Assembly (NCBI RefSeq): GCF_003594875.1
Contig: NZ_QZEY01000002.1
Coordinates: 862,319 to 926,318 of the forward strand
Direction of reading: 5' to 3'
DNA length: 64,000 nt
DNA from: Bailinhaonella thermotolerans
GTDB lineage: Bacteria > Actinomycetota > Actinomycetes > Streptosporangiales > Streptosporangiaceae
Every line of letters begins with the position of its first letter. The first letter of the stretch is position 1. The notes below the pieces were generated by a model, which worked only from the letters and a program-made list of their open reading frames with translations, was not told the DNA's origin and did not search any database. Of this stretch, positions 1 to 9,293 are shown piece after piece. The position numbers and the translations under genes were made by a program.

Positions 1-466
1 TACGTGCGTCGAAGCGCCGCACTCCCTTCTTGGTCAGGCGCTCGACCTCGACCACGGGCTCGGCGAGGAACCGCTCCACGGCCTCGCGCGCCCGTCCGGG
101 GCTTACCCCGTCCAGGCGCACTTCCCACGACGACCCTTCCAGCCGGTCGGCGAGGGCGCCTCCCGACGCCTCGACGACGTCGAGCACGTCGAGCCCGGGG
201 GGCAGCGAGGAGTCCAGGTCGGCGCGGAGCCGCTGGGGGTCGCAGGGTGTCGTCACGCCGATCTCAAGGTATTCGGCCTCGCTGGCGACCCCGGTGGGAG
301 CGGCGCCCGCGTAGGAGATCTTGGGGTGCGGGGAGAAGCCGGCGCTGAACGCCACCGGAATCCCCGCCCGCCGGACGGCGCGTTCGACTGCACGCGAGAT
401 GTCGCGGTGGCTGGTGAATCGCAGCCGCCCTCGTTTGGCGTAACGAACCCGCAACCGCTGCGCCAC
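1..466 (-). CDS. TIGR03936/DUF2344 radical-SAM-linked protein (partial)
   Basis: The 3' end of this gene runs off the left edge; about 155 N-terminal residues are visible. The reading frame begins VAQRLRVRYAKRG and continues with RFTSHRDISRAFERA and FSPHPKISYAGAAPTG, which I recognise as the DUF2344/TIGR03936 family. This protein is normally encoded next to the TIGR03960 radical SAM protein and just upstream of rne/rng. Its biochemical function is not established. I placed the start at the GTG at 466-464, but no ribosome site precedes it. A perfect AGGAGG with a TTG-GTG start lies 75 bases upstream in another frame, so the true N-terminus is uncertain. Here it is separated from its usual TIGR03960 partner by an acyltransferase gene. 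Confidence 0.85.
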   Translation of the reverse strand, partial: MAQRLRVRYAKRGRLRFTSHRDISRAVERAVRRAGIPVAFSAGFSPHPKISYAGAAPTGVASEAEYLEIGVTTPCDPQRLRADLDSSLPPGLDVLDVVEASGGALADRLEGSSWEVRLDGVSPGRAREAVERFLAEPVVEVERLTKKGVRRFDAR

Positions 467-760
467 GGGCGCGGGCGGGGGGCCGTCGGGAACAGGCTTC
501 AGAGCGGTGTCGTCCTTCCCGTGTCAAATCCAGTTGCACCAAGGATAAGCCTCCTGACAAGAGCACTGTTCACCCTTGACGGCCCGTCCCTCACAGAGAG
601 GCACCGGTAAATCGGTGCAAACCCCTCCATTTCCGGCGGATCCGGCCGGGGAGACAGGCCGATCCGACCTCCGGGACAGGGTCCGGAGACACCCTCCCCC
701 GGCGTGGTGGCGGCCCGCCGGGACGGGTCGCGCCCGCCGGGATGGGGGACGGGGCGCGGC

Positions 761-2179
761 CTACCTGGATATGGGGCGGCGGCGCCAGCGGCGGCCGAAC
801 AGGGCGATCACCGGGAGGGTGCACAGCAGCGGGGCGACGATCGCCAGCGGGCGGGTGAGCCACCACTGCAGGTCGGGGGGCACGTGGTCGTTCAGATCCT
901 CGCCGAACACCCACCAGCCCAGGCCGCGGGCGATCGCCATCCCGGTGGTGTGGAAGAGGAAGAGCGGGAGGGCGAAGCGGTTGATGGTCTCGTTGACCCG
1001 GTGCCACAGGGGCCGCTGGAGCCGGTGCTCCATGACGGGGCGGAACACCTCCACCACGCCCATCTGGAAGACCAGCAGCGCCACGATGACGAACGTGGGC
1101 GGGGCCATGTTGGACAGCTCGCCGGGCACGCCGACCATGGAGCCGGGGTAGAGGCCGGAGAAGACCAGGCCGAGCAGCGCGAACAGGCCCGTCGTGAGGA
1201 TCGCGACGTCGAAGCGGCGCGGCAGCCGCACGATGCGCTCGTAGAAGAACCCGGCCTGGTGGGCCAGGCCCCAGACGAGGACCATGTTGAGCCAGCTCAC
1301 CCAGTCGATCCCGTAGCGGAAGCGCAGGACGTCCACCGCCAGGGCCGCCCCGCCGAGCCAGATGAGCACGAGGACGTCGTACTTGCGGTGCAGGTAGAGC
1401 GAGATCGGCAGCAGCGCGATCAGCACCAGGTAGACCGCGAGGAACCACAGGGGGCTGATGATCAGGATCACGACCTGGCCCATCCAGGACAGGTCGAACG
1501 CGCGCCCGACGATCGCGCCGAGCACCGCCCAGGTCAGCGCGAGCGACAGCCCCGGGATCGCGAGGGCGCGCAGCCGCTTCCAGACGAACGCCCCGATGCC
1601 GACGCCGCGCGCGCACGCCCGCTCCCACGACAGCAGGTGCACGTGCCCGCCGACGTAGAAGAACAGCGGCAGCACCTGGAGCAGCCAGGTGAACACCCAC
1701 AGCCCCGAGGTGAACCCCAGCGGGCTCGTCGGCTGCGGCCCGCCGGGACTCCACTGCAGGATCGTGAAGCACCAGTGCCAGAGCACCACCACGATCAGGC
1801 TGAGCGCGCGCAGCCAGTCCACGTAGCGGTCCCGCGTGACCGGTCCGGGGTCGGCCCGCGTCGCCCCGCCTCCCGGCGCGGCCGCGGTTCCCGCCACGGG
1901 CTCGGCTCCGGCCCCCTGCCCGCCCGGCCGTACGGCGGCCGCCGCCTCCGGCGCGGCTCGCAGGGCCTCCGGCGCCGCTCTCACGGCCTCCGGCGCCGCT
2001 CTCACGGCCTCCGGCGCGGCGGTCGCGGCGTCCGCCCCGGGCTCCGCGGCCGCCGGTTCCGGTGGACGTGTGGCGCGCTGACCTGGGACGGGACCGGCGG
2101 AGGGCCGGTCCTGCGGCGCGGCGGGCGAGGGGGCGGGCGTGGCGGGCCCGGCCTCGTGATCTCGGTCGTCGTCCCGCAC
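761..2179 (-). CDS. Acyltransferase 3 family integral membrane protein
   Basis: This is a 472-residue polytopic membrane protein. After a proline/alanine-rich N-terminal tail of about 115 residues, the sequence TRDRYVDWLRALS starts a run of about ten hydrophobic segments typical of the acyltransferase 3 (PF01757, OafA-like) fold. The family transfers acyl groups to surface glycans or lipids, but the substrate here cannot be told from sequence. The start is the GTG at 2179-2177, preceded by GAGGGGG. The tail contains four seven-residue repeats (APEAVRA-like) encoded by a 21-bp minisatellite. The gene sits between TIGR03960 and TIGR03936, which are usually neighbours, so it looks like a lineage-specific insertion. 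Confidence 0.85.
   Translation of the reverse strand: MRDDDRDHEAGPATPAPSPAAPQDRPSAGPVPGQRATRPPEPAAAEPGADAATAAPEAVRAAPEAVRAAPEALRAAPEAAAAVRPGGQGAGAEPVAGTAAAPGGGATRADPGPVTRDRYVDWLRALSLIVVVLWHWCFTILQWSPGGPQPTSPLGFTSGLWVFTWLLQVLPLFFYVGGHVHLLSWERACARGVGIGAFVWKRLRALAIPGLSLALTWAVLGAIVGRAFDLSWMGQVVILIISPLWFLAVYLVLIALLPISLYLHRKYDVLVLIWLGGAALAVDVLRFRYGIDWVSWLNMVLVWGLAHQAGFFYERIVRLPRRFDVAILTTGLFALLGLVFSGLYPGSMVGVPGELSNMAPPTFVIVALLVFQMGVVEVFRPVMEHRLQRPLWHRVNETINRFALPLFLFHTTGMAIARGLGWWVFGEDLNDHVPPDLQWWLTRPLAIVAPLLCTLPVIALFGRRWRRRPISR
1944..2027. repeat. 21-bp tandem repeat, four copies
   Basis: Four consecutive 21-bp units beginning GCCTCCGGCG lie inside the acyltransferase gene at 1944, 1965, 1986 and 2007. 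The two central units are identical. Because 21 is a multiple of three, changes in copy number keep the reading frame and only alter the length of the cytoplasmic N-terminal tail. Confidence 0.9.
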
Positions 2180-2228
2180 GGGGTACCCCCTCGTAAGCCT
2201 GTCGCCCTGGCCGGGCCGCCAGGCCCCG

Positions 2229-4151
2229 TCAGACCACCGTCAGGGGGAGGAGCTTTCTACCGGTCGGGCCGATCTGGATCTCTGTCCCCATTGTCGGGCA
2301 TACGCCGCAGTCGTAGCAGGGGGTCCAGCGGCAATCCTCGACCTCGCCCTCGCCGAGCGCGTCCTGCCAGTCCTGCCAGAGCCATTCGCGGTCGAGGCCG
2401 GCGTCGAGGTGGTCCCAGGGCAGGACCTCGTTCTCGTCGCGCTCGCGCAGGGTGTACCAGTCGAGGTCCACCGGCTCGTCGGCCAGGGCCTTCTCGGCGC
2501 ACGACATCCAGCGCTCGAACGAGAAGTGCTCGCTCCAGCCGTCGAAGCGGCCGCCGTCCTCCCACACGGCCCGGATGACCTTGGCCACCCGGCGGTCGCC
2601 GCGCGAGAGCAGGCCCTCGATCACCGACGGCTTCCCGTCGTGGTAGCGCATGCCGATGGCCCGGCCGTACTCCCGGTCCTTGCGCAGCGTGTCGCGCAGG
2701 GCCTTGAGGCGGCGGTCCACGGTCTCGTGGTCGGTCTGCGCCGCCCACTGGAACGGCGTGTGCGGCTTGGGCACGAACCCGCCGATGGAGACCGTGCAGC
2801 GGATGTCGCGCGAGCCGCTGACCTCACGCCCGGCCTGGATCACGCGGCGGGCGAGGTCGGCGATGGCGAGCACGTCCTCGTCCTCCTCGGTCGGCAGGCC
2901 GCACATGAAGTACAGCTTGACCTGCCGCCAGCCCTGGCCGTACGCCGTGGAGACCGTGCGGATCAGGTCCTCCTCGGAGACCATCTTGTTGATGACCTTG
3001 CGCATGCGCTCGGACCCGCCCTCGGGGGCGAACGTCAGGCCGGAGCGGCGGCCGTTGCGGGAGAACTCGTTGGCGAGGGTGATGTTGAAGGCGTCGACGC
3101 GGGTGGACGGCAGCGACAGCGAGGTGTTGGTGCCCTCGTAGCGGTCGGCCAGGCCCTTGGCGATGTCGCCGATCTCGGAGTGGTCGGCCGACGAGAGCGA
3201 CAGAAGGCCGACCTCGTTGAAGCCGGACTCGCGGACGCCCGCCTCGACCATGTCGCCGATCGTGGTGATCGAGCGCTCGCGCACCGGGCGGGTGATCATG
3301 CCCGCCTGGCAGAACCGGCAGCCGCGCGTGCAGCCGCGGAAGATCTCCACGCTGAACCGCTCGTGGACGGTCTCGGCCAGCGGGACCAGCGGCTTCTTGG
3401 GGTAGGGCCACTCGTCGAGGTCCATGACCGTGTGCTTGTGGACGCGCCAGGGCACGCCCTCGCGGTTGGGCACGACCCGCTTGATCCGCCCGTCGGGGTG
3501 GTATTCGACGTCGTAGAACCTGGGCACGTAGACGCCGCCGGACTCCGCGAGCCGCATGAGCAGCTCGTCGCGCCCGCCGGGGCGGCCCTCGTCCTTCCAC
3601 TCCCGGATGACCTCGGTGATCGCGATGGCGATCTGCTCGCCGTCGCCCAGCACCGCCGCGTCGAGGAACTCGGCGATGGGCTCGGGGTTGAACGCCGCGT
3701 GCCCGCCCGCGAGCACGATCGGGTCGTCCTCGCCCCGGTCGGCGGCCCGCAGCGGGATGCCCGAGAGGTCCAGCGCGGTCAGCAGGTTCGTGTAGCCCAG
3801 CTCCGTCGAGAAGGACACGCCCAGCACGTCGAACGCCCGCACCGGCCGGTGCGCGTCCACCGTGAACTGCGGGACCCCGTGCTCGCGCATCAGGGCCTCC
3901 AGGTCGGGCCACACGGCGTAGGTGCGCTCGGCGAGCGTGCGGTCCAGCTCGTTGAGGATCTCGTAGAGGATCTGCACGCCCTGGTTGGGCAGGCCGACCT
4001 CGTAGGCGTCGGGGTACATCAGCGCCCAGCGGACGTCGGCGTCGTCCCACTCCTTGACGGTCGAGTTCAGCTCGCCGCCGACGTACTGAATCGGCTTCTG
4101 CACCTTGGGCAGCAGCGCTTCCAGGCGGGGGAACAACGACTCGACAGACAT
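2229..4151 (-). CDS. TIGR03960 family B12-binding/radical SAM protein
   Basis: The 640-residue product carries the radical SAM cluster motif in the form RGCTRGCRFCQAG, a CxxxCxxC near residue 273 that ligates a 4Fe-4S cluster. It is followed by GLLSLSSADHS and TFAPEGGSER, conserved in this family, and a Cys-rich end (CYDCGVCP) that may hold a second cluster. The N-terminal half resembles a cobalamin-binding domain. The family is nearly universal in Actinobacteria next to rodA and TIGR03936, but its reaction is unknown. No Shine-Dalgarno precedes the ATG. A TAGGCT hexamer ends six bases upstream, so the mRNA is probably leaderless. Confidence 0.92.
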   Translation of the reverse strand: MSVESLFPRLEALLPKVQKPIQYVGGELNSTVKEWDDADVRWALMYPDAYEVGLPNQGVQILYEILNELDRTLAERTYAVWPDLEALMREHGVPQFTVDAHRPVRAFDVLGVSFSTELGYTNLLTALDLSGIPLRAADRGEDDPIVLAGGHAAFNPEPIAEFLDAAVLGDGEQIAIAITEVIREWKDEGRPGGRDELLMRLAESGGVYVPRFYDVEYHPDGRIKRVVPNREGVPWRVHKHTVMDLDEWPYPKKPLVPLAETVHERFSVEIFRGCTRGCRFCQAGMITRPVRERSITTIGDMVEAGVRESGFNEVGLLSLSSADHSEIGDIAKGLADRYEGTNTSLSLPSTRVDAFNITLANEFSRNGRRSGLTFAPEGGSERMRKVINKMVSEEDLIRTVSTAYGQGWRQVKLYFMCGLPTEEDEDVLAIADLARRVIQAGREVSGSRDIRCTVSIGGFVPKPHTPFQWAAQTDHETVDRRLKALRDTLRKDREYGRAIGMRYHDGKPSVIEGLLSRGDRRVAKVIRAVWEDGGRFDGWSEHFSFERWMSCAEKALADEPVDLDWYTLRERDENEVLPWDHLDAGLDREWLWQDWQDALGEGEVEDCRWTPCYDCGVCPTMGTEIQIGPTGRKLLPLTVV

Positions 4152-4157
4152 ACGCCA

Positions 4158-4163
4158 AGCCTA
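4158..4163 (-). promoter_or_regulatory. Candidate -10 element, leaderless start of TIGR03960 gene
   Basis: The minus strand reads TAGGCT, then six bases, then the ATG at 4151. This TANNNT-to-start spacing is typical of leaderless actinobacterial transcripts, and there is no ribosome-binding site. Confidence 0.5.
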
Positions 4164-4248
4164 GCCGCCGCCGTCCCCTGCCCCGCACGCCCCGCGCCGC
4201 CCTCCCGCCCCGCGCGGTGCGCCCACCGCCCCCGTCCGCGCCTCCCGC

Positions 4249-4296
4249 GCCGTACGGCCGCCGCGTCCCGTACGGCTCGCGCCGCGCCCCGTACGG
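4249..4296. repeat. Cluster of three CCGTACGG palindromes
   Basis: The gap between the TIGR03960 gene and rodA holds CCGTACGG cores at about 4250, 4268 and 4289. The first is the full 10-bp palindrome GCCGTACGGC found 17 times across the window. The rest of the gap shows no gene. Confidence 0.75.
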
Positions 4297-4350
4297 CGCG
4301 CACCGCCCCGGATTCCGGCACGGCCCGGGCGGCGCGGGGTCCCGGACGCG

Positions 4351-5511
4351 TCAGCCGTACGAGCGTTCGCGGATGTGGATGGCCTGGAGGAGGCCGATGG
4401 CGATGAAGTTGGCGAAGGTGGCGGTGCCGCCGTACGACACGAACGGCAGCGGCAGGCCGGTGATCGGCATGATGCCGATGGTCATGCCCACGTTGATGAA
4501 CATCTGGAACGCCAGCCAGCACACGATGCCCGAGGCGACCAGCGCGCCGAAGCGGTCCTCGCACTCCCGCGCGATCTTCAGGCCGCGCAGCAGGACCACG
4601 CCCAGCAGGCCGACGATCGCGGCGGCCCCGACGAAGCCCAGCTCCTCCCCCGCCACCGTGAAGACGAAGTCGGTGTGCTGCTCGGGCACGAACTTGCCGG
4701 TGGTCTGGCCGCCGTTGAACAGGCCCTTGCCGAAGACCTCCCCCGACCCGATCGTGATCAGCGCCTGGCGGCTGTTGTAGCCGGCGCCGCGCGGGTCGAG
4801 CGAGGGGTCGATGAAGGCCATGAAGCGGTTGACCTGGTAGGCCTCCAGGAGCTGAAACTGCCAGACGATCACGGCCGCCACCACCGCGACGCCGGCGAGC
4901 CCGGCGATCCAGCGCATCCGCACGCCCGACAGGATCAGGACGCCCGCGGTGATCGCCACCAGGACCAGGGTGGTGCCCAGGTCGGGCTGGAGCATCACCA
5001 GCCCCATGGGGATCGCCGCGATGCCCAGCGCCAGCCACACGTCGAAGTCGCGGGGGCGCACGTCGTCCTCGCGCACCTCGGCCAGCAGCAGCGCCAGGCC
5101 CAGGACCAGCGCGGGCTTGGCGAACTCCGAGGGCTGGAACTGGAACGCCCCGCCGATCACGATCCAGGAGTGCGACCCGTTGATCGTCTCGCCGGCCGGG
5201 GTGAGCACGAGCAGCAGCCCGAGCATGGCCAGGGCGTACAGCAGCGGCGCGTAGGCGCGCAGCCAGCGGTGGTCCACCATGGCGATGGCGCCGCCGAGGC
5301 CGAGCCCGATGCACAGGTTGAGCAGGTGCCGCTGGAGCAGCCCGGACGGGGCGCCGGCCAGCGACGCGCGGGTGGACGACCAGACCAGCAGCGTGCCGAT
5401 CACCGTGAGCGCGGCGACGGCGGCGAGCAGCCAGCCGTCCATGCGCCAGACCGGCGAGGCGACCCCGGCGACCCTGCGCGCGAGCGAGGGTGAGCGCGTC
5501 AGCGACGTCAT
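4351..5511 (-). CDS. rodA: RodA/SEDS peptidoglycan glycosyltransferase
   Basis: This 386-residue polytopic protein belongs to the SEDS family (FtsW/RodA/SpoVE). It polymerises lipid II into glycan strands for lateral wall growth, with the class B PBP encoded directly upstream. Recognisable motifs are WIVIGGAFQFQPSEFAKPA, the HTDFVFTVAGEELG loop, and the C-terminal LPLPFVSYGGTATFANF. The ATG at 5511 lies four bases after the stop of the PBP2 gene, so the two are almost certainly co-translated. Length and motifs are normal. The Streptomyces orthologue in the same gene order is called sfr/rodA. Confidence 0.95.
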   Translation of the reverse strand: MTSLTRSPSLARRVAGVASPVWRMDGWLLAAVAALTVIGTLLVWSSTRASLAGAPSGLLQRHLLNLCIGLGLGGAIAMVDHRWLRAYAPLLYALAMLGLLLVLTPAGETINGSHSWIVIGGAFQFQPSEFAKPALVLGLALLLAEVREDDVRPRDFDVWLALGIAAIPMGLVMLQPDLGTTLVLVAITAGVLILSGVRMRWIAGLAGVAVVAAVIVWQFQLLEAYQVNRFMAFIDPSLDPRGAGYNSRQALITIGSGEVFGKGLFNGGQTTGKFVPEQHTDFVFTVAGEELGFVGAAAIVGLLGVVLLRGLKIARECEDRFGALVASGIVCWLAFQMFINVGMTIGIMPITGLPLPFVSYGGTATFANFIAIGLLQAIHIRERSYG

Positions 5512-5514
5512 GGG

Positions 5515-7854
5515 CTACTCCCCCTGGTCACGTGGCCTCCGCGGGCCGTCGTCGGCGTCCGGCTCGCGCGCCCGGGGGCCGTCCTCGCCGGCGTTCCCGG
5601 GCGTGCCCTCGCCGGGTCCCTCTCCCGTGCCCTCGCCGGGTCCCTCGCCCGTCCCGTCGCCCGTGCCCTCGCCCGGCGCGTCATCGGGGCCGCGGCGGGG
5701 CGGGGTGGCCTCCTCCTGGTCGCCCGGGCGCCCGGGCCGGCCGGGGCGCTCGGAGTCCCGCGGCGTCTTGACCGGGATCGCCTCGTGCCGCGGGTCCGGC
5801 GGCACCCGCACGGTCCCGTCGGCCTGGAACGCCGGCAGCCCGCTCGGCGGCACCCCGCCGGGCATCGCCGCGGGCCGGCCCACGCCGTAGATGCTCTCCC
5901 AGATCTCCCGGGCGATGGGCGCGGCCACGCCGCCGCCCATGCCGCCCTGGCTGACCATGACGACCACGACGAAGCGCGGGTCCTGGGCGGGCGCGAACGA
6001 GGCGAACCAGGCGGTGTCGCGCTTGCCGTACACCTCGGCGGTCCCGGTCTTGCCGGCCACGTGGACGCGGTCCAGCGGGAACGTGCTGAACGGCCCGGCC
6101 GCCGTGCCCTTGCCCCGCGTCACGTCGGCCAGCGCGCGGCGCATGTAGTCGCGCACCTCGTCGCTGACCGGCAGCCGGCCGACCACCGGCGGCGTGATCT
6201 CCTTGACGACCCTGCCGTCCGGCCGCACCAGCGCGCGGGCGATCCGGGGCGAGCGGATCCTGCCGTCGCCCACCAGCGCGGCGTACGCCACGGCGAGCTG
6301 GAGCGGCGTGACGAGCACGTCGCCCTGGCCGATGGAGAAGTTGGCCGCGTCACCGGGCCGCCAGACGTAGCCCTCCTTGCAGTTCTCCGCGGCCAGCCGC
6401 TTGAGGAACACCGCCCGCGTGGGGTCCTTGCGGTGGACCTCCGGATAGCCGGTCCTGGCGCGCCTGCAGTTCTCCTCGCGCGTGACCTCCCACAGGTCCC
6501 GCTTCCACTCGCGGGACGGGATGCGGCCGTCGGCCTCGTTGGGCAGGTCGATGCCGGTGCGGCGGCCGAAGCCGAACGCGCGGGACATGGCCTCCAGCGG
6601 GTCGCGGGGCTTGGCGCGCGGGCGGATCCCGCCGTCGCGCTGCCACTGCTCGTAGGCGAAGCGGTAGAAGATCGTGTCGCAGGAGACGACGAGCGCCTGG
6701 TGCAGGTTCATGCGGCCGTGCGCGACGCCCTCGAAGTTGCGGAACTCGCGGTTCCCCACGCGGAAGGTGCCGGGGCAGTCGTAGGTGCCGTGCAGCGGGT
6801 ATCCGTCCTTCACGGCCCCGGCCACCGAGACGACCTTGAACGTGGAGCCCGGCGCCAGCTCGCCGTTGGTGGCGCGCGAGGTCAGCGGCTTGCCGTTCTT
6901 CTCCGACAGCAGCCGCTGGTAGGCCGGGTCGGAGATGCCGCCGATCCAGATCTTGGGGTTGTAGGTGGGCAGGCTCGACAGGGCGATCACCCGGCCGGTC
7001 TTGACGTCGAGCACGACCCCGGCCGCGCCGTCCGGGCGGTCCTTCGCGCGCCGCATGACCTTGTCCAGCGCCGCGTCCACGGACGCCTGCACCCGCGCGT
7101 CGATGCTGGTCACGAGCGTGTCGCCGGTGGTCGGGGCCATGTGGCTCTCGGTTCCGATGATCTTGCCCATGCGGTCCACGTTGTAGGCGCGCACGCCGGG
7201 CTTGCCGCGGAGGTACTCGTCGTACTGCGCCTCCAGGCCCGACCGGCCCACCAGGTCCACCCCGGAGAAGCTGGCCTTCAGCCCGACCCGCCGCTCCAGC
7301 TCCTGCTGGGTGACCGGCTGGAGGTAGCCGAGCATCTGCGCCCCGTCGTCGCCCAGCGGGTAGTCGCGCACCGCCTGCACGCGCGCGCTGACCCCGGGGA
7401 ACTCCTCCTGCCGCTCCAGCAGTTGCAGCGCCATCGGCGTGGACACGTGGTCGTCCACCGGCACCGGCTGGTACGGCGAGCCGGGCCAGCACGGGCGCGA
7501 CACCTTGGGCCCGCACAGCCGTACCCGCTTCTGGATGTCCACCGCGGGGCGGCCGAGGAGCTCGGCCAGCCGCCCGATGACGGCCTTGCCCTTGTCCGGC
7601 ATGCGGCTCAGCTCCATCGTGTCCACCGAGACCACGAGGGACGTGCGGTTGCGCACCAGCGGGCGGCCGACCGCGTCGAGGATCTGGCCGCGCACGGCGG
7701 GCACGACGACGGCGCGGGTCTGCGTCTTGTTGGCGACGGTGACGAAGTGCTGGCCGCGCATGACCTGGACCTGCCAGAGGCGGCCGGCCAGCACGACGAG
7801 CATGACGACCACGAACACGTGCAGGGCGATCATCCGGCTCTGCATGAGGCTCAC
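5515..7854 (-). CDS. mrdA: Penicillin-binding protein 2 (class B transpeptidase of the elongasome)
   Basis: This is a 779-residue class B PBP that cross-links peptidoglycan as the partner of RodA. It has one N-terminal membrane anchor (about residues 8-26), a PBP dimer/pedestal domain, and a transpeptidase domain with STFK (catalytic Ser near residue 335), SCD in place of the usual SxN (near 390) and KTG (near 603). The final ~110 residues are a low-complexity acidic tail built from GEGTGEGP-like repeats, making it longer than usual PBP2. The gene lies between mreD and rodA. The ATG at 7854 lies 19 bases beyond the mreD stop. Confidence 0.95.
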   Translation of the reverse strand: MSLMQSRMIALHVFVVVMLVVLAGRLWQVQVMRGQHFVTVANKTQTRAVVVPAVRGQILDAVGRPLVRNRTSLVVSVDTMELSRMPDKGKAVIGRLAELLGRPAVDIQKRVRLCGPKVSRPCWPGSPYQPVPVDDHVSTPMALQLLERQEEFPGVSARVQAVRDYPLGDDGAQMLGYLQPVTQQELERRVGLKASFSGVDLVGRSGLEAQYDEYLRGKPGVRAYNVDRMGKIIGTESHMAPTTGDTLVTSIDARVQASVDAALDKVMRRAKDRPDGAAGVVLDVKTGRVIALSSLPTYNPKIWIGGISDPAYQRLLSEKNGKPLTSRATNGELAPGSTFKVVSVAGAVKDGYPLHGTYDCPGTFRVGNREFRNFEGVAHGRMNLHQALVVSCDTIFYRFAYEQWQRDGGIRPRAKPRDPLEAMSRAFGFGRRTGIDLPNEADGRIPSREWKRDLWEVTREENCRRARTGYPEVHRKDPTRAVFLKRLAAENCKEGYVWRPGDAANFSIGQGDVLVTPLQLAVAYAALVGDGRIRSPRIARALVRPDGRVVKEITPPVVGRLPVSDEVRDYMRRALADVTRGKGTAAGPFSTFPLDRVHVAGKTGTAEVYGKRDTAWFASFAPAQDPRFVVVVMVSQGGMGGGVAAPIAREIWESIYGVGRPAAMPGGVPPSGLPAFQADGTVRVPPDPRHEAIPVKTPRDSERPGRPGRPGDQEEATPPRRGPDDAPGEGTGDGTGEGPGEGTGEGPGEGTPGNAGEDGPRAREPDADDGPRRPRDQGE

Positions 7855-7873
7855 GCGGGACCTCCGGGGACGT

Positions 7874-8356
7874 TCACGGCCGCCTCCCGAGCACCCGGCC
7901 CAGCAGCCACACCAGGAGCGGGCAGACCAGCAGGTTGTAGAGCAGCGCGAGCGGCAGCATGCGCCCGACCAGGCCCCAGGCGATGCGCTCGTCGCCGAGC
8001 ATCAGGCCCACGATCGGGAACAGCATCGTGCCCACGGCCACGCAGAACATCGCGAGCGCGACCGACGTCTCGCCGGAGCGCTCCAGGGACCGCCCGGCCA
8101 GGAACCCGGTGACGCAGAACACCAGCGCGTAGTAACCCAGCGGGTGGTCCGCAGGCGGCGCGGCGTCCGAGACCAGGCCGATGACGAAGCCGCTCACCGT
8201 GCCGGTGAACGCCCCCCGGCACAGCCCGATCGCGACCACCTCCACCAGCAGCAGGTCGGCGGCGATGCCGCCGGGCAGCGGCAGCCGGTTGAGCACGCTC
8301 ACCTGGACGACCAGCGACACCAGGACGAGCAGCCCGGTGCTGATTCCCCGTGCCAC
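7874..8356 (-). CDS. mreD: Rod shape-determining protein MreD
   Basis: The 160-residue product is a small hydrophobic protein with about five membrane segments and the family signatures LLVEVVAIGLCRG and GFVIGLVSDAAPP. MreD links MreB/MreC to RodA-PBP2 in the elongation complex. I start it at the GTG at 8356-8354, which follows GGGGGAG at ideal distance and sits just after the mreC stop. An ATG seven bases upstream opens a different frame and is not used. It is translated as part of the mre operon. Confidence 0.92.
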   Translation of the reverse strand: MARGISTGLLVLVSLVVQVSVLNRLPLPGGIAADLLLVEVVAIGLCRGAFTGTVSGFVIGLVSDAAPPADHPLGYYALVFCVTGFLAGRSLERSGETSVALAMFCVAVGTMLFPIVGLMLGDERIAWGLVGRMLPLALLYNLLVCPLLVWLLGRVLGRRP

Positions 8357-8359
8357 CGC

Positions 8360-9262
8360 TCATCTCCCCCTCTGCTCGGCCGTGGGCCTCACGGGGGGCC
8401 TGCCGGGGGATACGGCGGTGCGGGCCTCGCGCGGCGGCGCCTGCACGACGACCCCCACCACGTCGATGGAGCTGAACCGGACGTACGGCCGGGCGTACGC
8501 GGTGCGGGTCAGCTCGCCGGGGGTCTGCTCGACGCGCTCGATCACGCCGACGGGCAGCCCGGGGACGTAGGGGCGGTTGCTCTCGGAGCCGAAGCTGACG
8601 ATGCGGGTGCCGGGGGCCAGGTGCGCGTTGGAGTCCAGGAGCTGGAAGCGCATCACCGCGCGGCCCTTGCCCAGGCCGTGGACGACCCCGATCTCGCGGC
8701 TGGTCTCCAGGCGGACCCCGGCCGCCGAGCCCGGGTCGGTGATCAGCACGACCGTGGAGGTGGCCGGGGACACGCGGACGACCCGGCCGACGAGGCCGTC
8801 GCCGTTCATGACCGTCATGTCGCGCTTGATCCCGTCCCTGGCGCCGGCGTCGATCTCCACCGTGTCCTCGAAGCCCGGCTGCCCTCTGCGCGCGATCACC
8901 TGGCCCGGCACGATCTTGTACTCGCCGAGGGCGGCGGTGCGCAGCAGCTTCTCCATGCTCCCGTAGCGGACGAGGGCCTGCCGGTTGGCGGCGAGCATCC
9001 GGCGCAGCGCGACGTTCTCCTCCTCCAGGTCCCGGATGCGCCGCTTGGCGACCGGGGCCTCCCGCGCGACGTCGACCGCCGCGCCCACGGGGGCGACGAC
9101 GGCCGCGACGGCGTACTCCATCGACCCGAAGAACGAGGCGGCGGCGGCGCGGACCGGCCCGAGGGGCGAGTCCGGCCCGCCGCGGTGATCGACGGTCAGC
9201 AGCAGCAGCGAGAAGCCGAGCAGGACGCCCAGGGCCACCCGGGACCTGCGGGTGTCGCGCAT
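8360..9262 (-). CDS. mreC: Rod shape-determining protein MreC
   Basis: This 300-residue protein has one N-terminal transmembrane helix (about residues 8-23), a coiled-coil segment (KRRIRDLEEENVALRRML, residues ~72-90) and the beta-rich periplasm-side domain, with motifs such as GDGLVGRVV and VVLITDPGSAAGV. MreC forms extracellular filaments that activate PBP2/RodA. The C-terminal tail is short and basic. It lies directly downstream of mreB and adjoins mreD, so it is part of the same operon. Confidence 0.94.
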   Translation of the reverse strand: MRDTRRSRVALGVLLGFSLLLLTVDHRGGPDSPLGPVRAAAASFFGSMEYAVAAVVAPVGAAVDVAREAPVAKRRIRDLEEENVALRRMLAANRQALVRYGSMEKLLRTAALGEYKIVPGQVIARRGQPGFEDTVEIDAGARDGIKRDMTVMNGDGLVGRVVRVSPATSTVVLITDPGSAAGVRLETSREIGVVHGLGKGRAVMRFQLLDSNAHLAPGTRIVSFGSESNRPYVPGLPVGVIERVEQTPGELTRTAYARPYVRFSSIDVVGVVVQAPPREARTAVSPGRPPVRPTAEQRGR

Positions 9263-9293
9263 GACACTCCTTCCTGGTCGATTACCCCGCCGG

